42,664 nt of DNA from NCBI GenBank assembly GCA_015066165.1, contig SVOX01000001.1, positions 1 through 42,664 on the forward strand, read 5' to 3'. Below, one piece after another: positions 41,668 to 42,664 of the stretch. The position numbers and the translations under genes were made by a program. Within the stretch, counting starts at the first letter, position 1. Each line of letters begins with the position of its first letter. The DNA comes from Oscillospiraceae bacterium. Its GTDB lineage: Bacteria; Bacillota; Clostridia; Oscillospirales; Acutalibacteraceae. The notes under the pieces were generated by a model, which searched no databases, was not told the DNA's origin, and saw nothing but the letters and a program-made list of their open reading frames with translations.

Positions 41668-41907
41668 GTCGTGCTTTATTTCGTAATTTTCTTTTAATAT
41701 CAAGTCGCTTATAAACACAAACTCATACCCCTGCTCCTTTAGGGTTTTAAGAATAGTCGGTAACGCTTCGGGTGTATGGTCGGCATCGTTATGGAAAAGC
41801 ACAATACTACCATTTTTGACCTTGCTTGTCACCCGTTTTGCAATACTTTCGGGCGTAGCATTTTCTTTCCAGTCAAGCGAGTCACCATACGATACAAAAG
41901 TAATATT
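41641..41907 (-). pseudogene. C-terminal remnant of a PdaA-like polysaccharide deacetylase
   Basis: About 88 residues remain open on the minus strand. The segment SYGDSLDWKENATPES, then VKNGSIVLFHNDADHTPEALPTIL and GYEFVFISDLI, matches the end of NodB-type polysaccharide deacetylases (PdaA-like peptidoglycan enzymes). The N-terminal three quarters, including the metal-binding motifs, are missing: a stop lies directly upstream at 41908-41910. The last residues (GTQCKISQ) are encoded by the tail of mosaic repeat copy C. It is a broken gene, probably truncated by rearrangement at about 41.91 kb. Confidence 0.75.
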
Positions 41908-41918
41908 TTAATAATGGC

Positions 41919-41947
41919 TTGTGTATTTTGCATTAATGTAGTATACT
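41919..41947 (+). promoter_or_regulatory. Promoter of the terminal lipoprotein gene
   Basis: TTGTGT, 17 bases, TATACT, about 40 bases before the start codon and directly next to the end of the deacetylase remnant. Confidence 0.5.
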
Positions 41948-41985
41948 GTATGAAACAAAAAGGTTTTTATTTGAGGTGGTAAAAT

Positions 41986-42664
41986 ATGAAAAAGATTGTT
42001 TCTGTATTATTGTTTATTCTTATGATATTTTCTATATCTGCTTGTAACAAATCAAATAACACCTCTTCTGAATTGGATACAAGTAAACCTGATGCATCAC
42101 AAAGTAAGGCGACTGATTCGACAGATATTTTAGAAAATTTCGAATTAGGTGAACCATCTTTCGAGATTCAATTAGAAGAACTTAAAAGTATAATAGATTA
42201 TAGCTTTTCTGAAAAATTATTCATTACTAGTGATGGTTTGCTATATAGAATAGGAAGATATTCAGATGGAACTAATTTGAAGAAAATAAGCGAAGAAATA
42301 AAATGTGTTAAATTTCGCAAAAGTCGTTCGATTGTTAGTGATGATAATAGTATATATACTTATGATTCTAACAATTTTTCATTATCTTTTTTAGCGAACG
42401 ATGGAAAAGACCATACAAATTACTCGTTTGTCACATTAAATAGTGCAGCAAACGTATATAAAGCCACATTAAAAAGCAATGAAATTTATTTAAATCAGTT
42501 TCGTGGTGAAGATATAGGCGAGCAATTTAAAATACACTCTTTTGCAGGGGACGAAATAATAGAAAATTTTATTAACGGAACTATAAAAACCAATAAAGGA
42601 TATTATTATTTCAAACAAACTATAAACCACTCAGAATATGACGATGTGCCAGATACCATTACAT
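41986..42664 (+). CDS. Lipoprotein of unknown function (3' end outside window)
   Basis: 226 codons are open to the right window edge. The N-terminus MKKIVSVLLFILMIFSISAC is a lipoprotein signal with Cys20, followed by a Ser/Thr/Asn-rich spacer to ~residue 55. The rest shows alternating beta-strand patterns (LFITSDGLLYRIGRYSDG, IYTYDSNNFSLSF, GYYYFKQ) like a beta-propeller (DUF5050-like), but I do not recognise the family. GAGGTGG lies six bases upstream of the ATG. Codon use is richer in ATA, TTA and AGT than the neighbours, which hints at a different origin. Confidence 0.75.
   Translation, partial: MKKIVSVLLFILMIFSISACNKSNNTSSELDTSKPDASQSKATDSTDILENFELGEPSFEIQLEELKSIIDYSFSEKLFITSDGLLYRIGRYSDGTNLKKISEEIKCVKFRKSRSIVSDDNSIYTYDSNNFSLSFLANDGKDHTNYSFVTLNSAANVYKATLKSNEIYLNQFRGEDIGEQFKIHSFAGDEIIENFINGTIKTNKGYYYFKQTINHSEYDDVPDTIT

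Overview
The window looks like a chromosomal segment of an uncultured, low-GC Clostridia bacterium, probably a gut Oscillospirales/Ruminococcaceae relative. The evidence is AT-rich codon use, a tepA-ftsK/spoIIIE linkage, LtaS-type lipoteichoic acid synthase, YerC/TrpR-like regulator, DUF1292 protein, lipoprotein-type solute-binding proteins and a BspA-like surface protein. Taxonomy is inferred from gene content only. No rRNA, tRNA or CRISPR array was seen.

Region 1 (1-8 kb) holds housekeeping and small genes. These are the 3' end of a FucO-type iron alcohol dehydrogenase, a CapA-family phosphoesterase, an ABC exporter, a DUF1292 protein, a divergent SLOG-like/HTH pair with palindromes between them, class II fructose-bisphosphate aldolase and a degenerate E2-type acyltransferase. 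Between capA and the ABC exporter is a gene-less transcription unit on the minus strand. It has a perfect consensus promoter, a very strong ribosome binding site, three or four tiny ORFs and its own terminator.

Region 2 (7.7-18.3 kb) has the tepA-ftsK-ComEC-like operon on the plus strand. It is followed on the minus strand by an amino-acid ABC operon (binding protein, permease, ATPase, YerC-like regulator) with a short leader ORF and an intercistronic hairpin, plus a second, orphan binding protein. An LTA synthase-Nudix pair closes the region on the plus strand.

Region 3 (18.3-27.7 kb, minus strand) is devoted to the cell surface: an O-antigen-ligase-like membrane protein, a transpeptidase-only penicillin-binding lipoprotein that seems to need an ATT start, and a 2100-residue secreted repeat protein with leucine-rich repeats and a strongly basic C-terminus.

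Region 4 (27.7-41.4 kb) is a nine-gene, tightly packed minus-strand operon opposite an AraC regulator: OYE-type flavin reductase, heparinase II/III-like lyase, SDR, fumarate-reductase-like flavoprotein, xylose-isomerase-like TIM barrel, D-2-hydroxyacid dehydrogenase, (alpha/alpha)6 glycosidase-like protein, mannose-6-phosphate-isomerase-like protein and D-lyxose isomerase. None of its proteins has a visible signal peptide and no transporter is included. It is therefore probably a cytoplasmic pathway that breaks down imported acidic oligosaccharides or glycosides, with an unusual number of flavin and nicotinamide redox steps. This is the strongest candidate for an undescribed pathway.

The operon is flanked by three copies of a roughly 200-bp mosaic repeat made of many mini-hairpins joined by ATTCATG/ATGAATT-like linkers. 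The third copy lies against a truncated polysaccharide deacetylase remnant. The window ends inside an AT-rich lipoprotein gene of unknown function.
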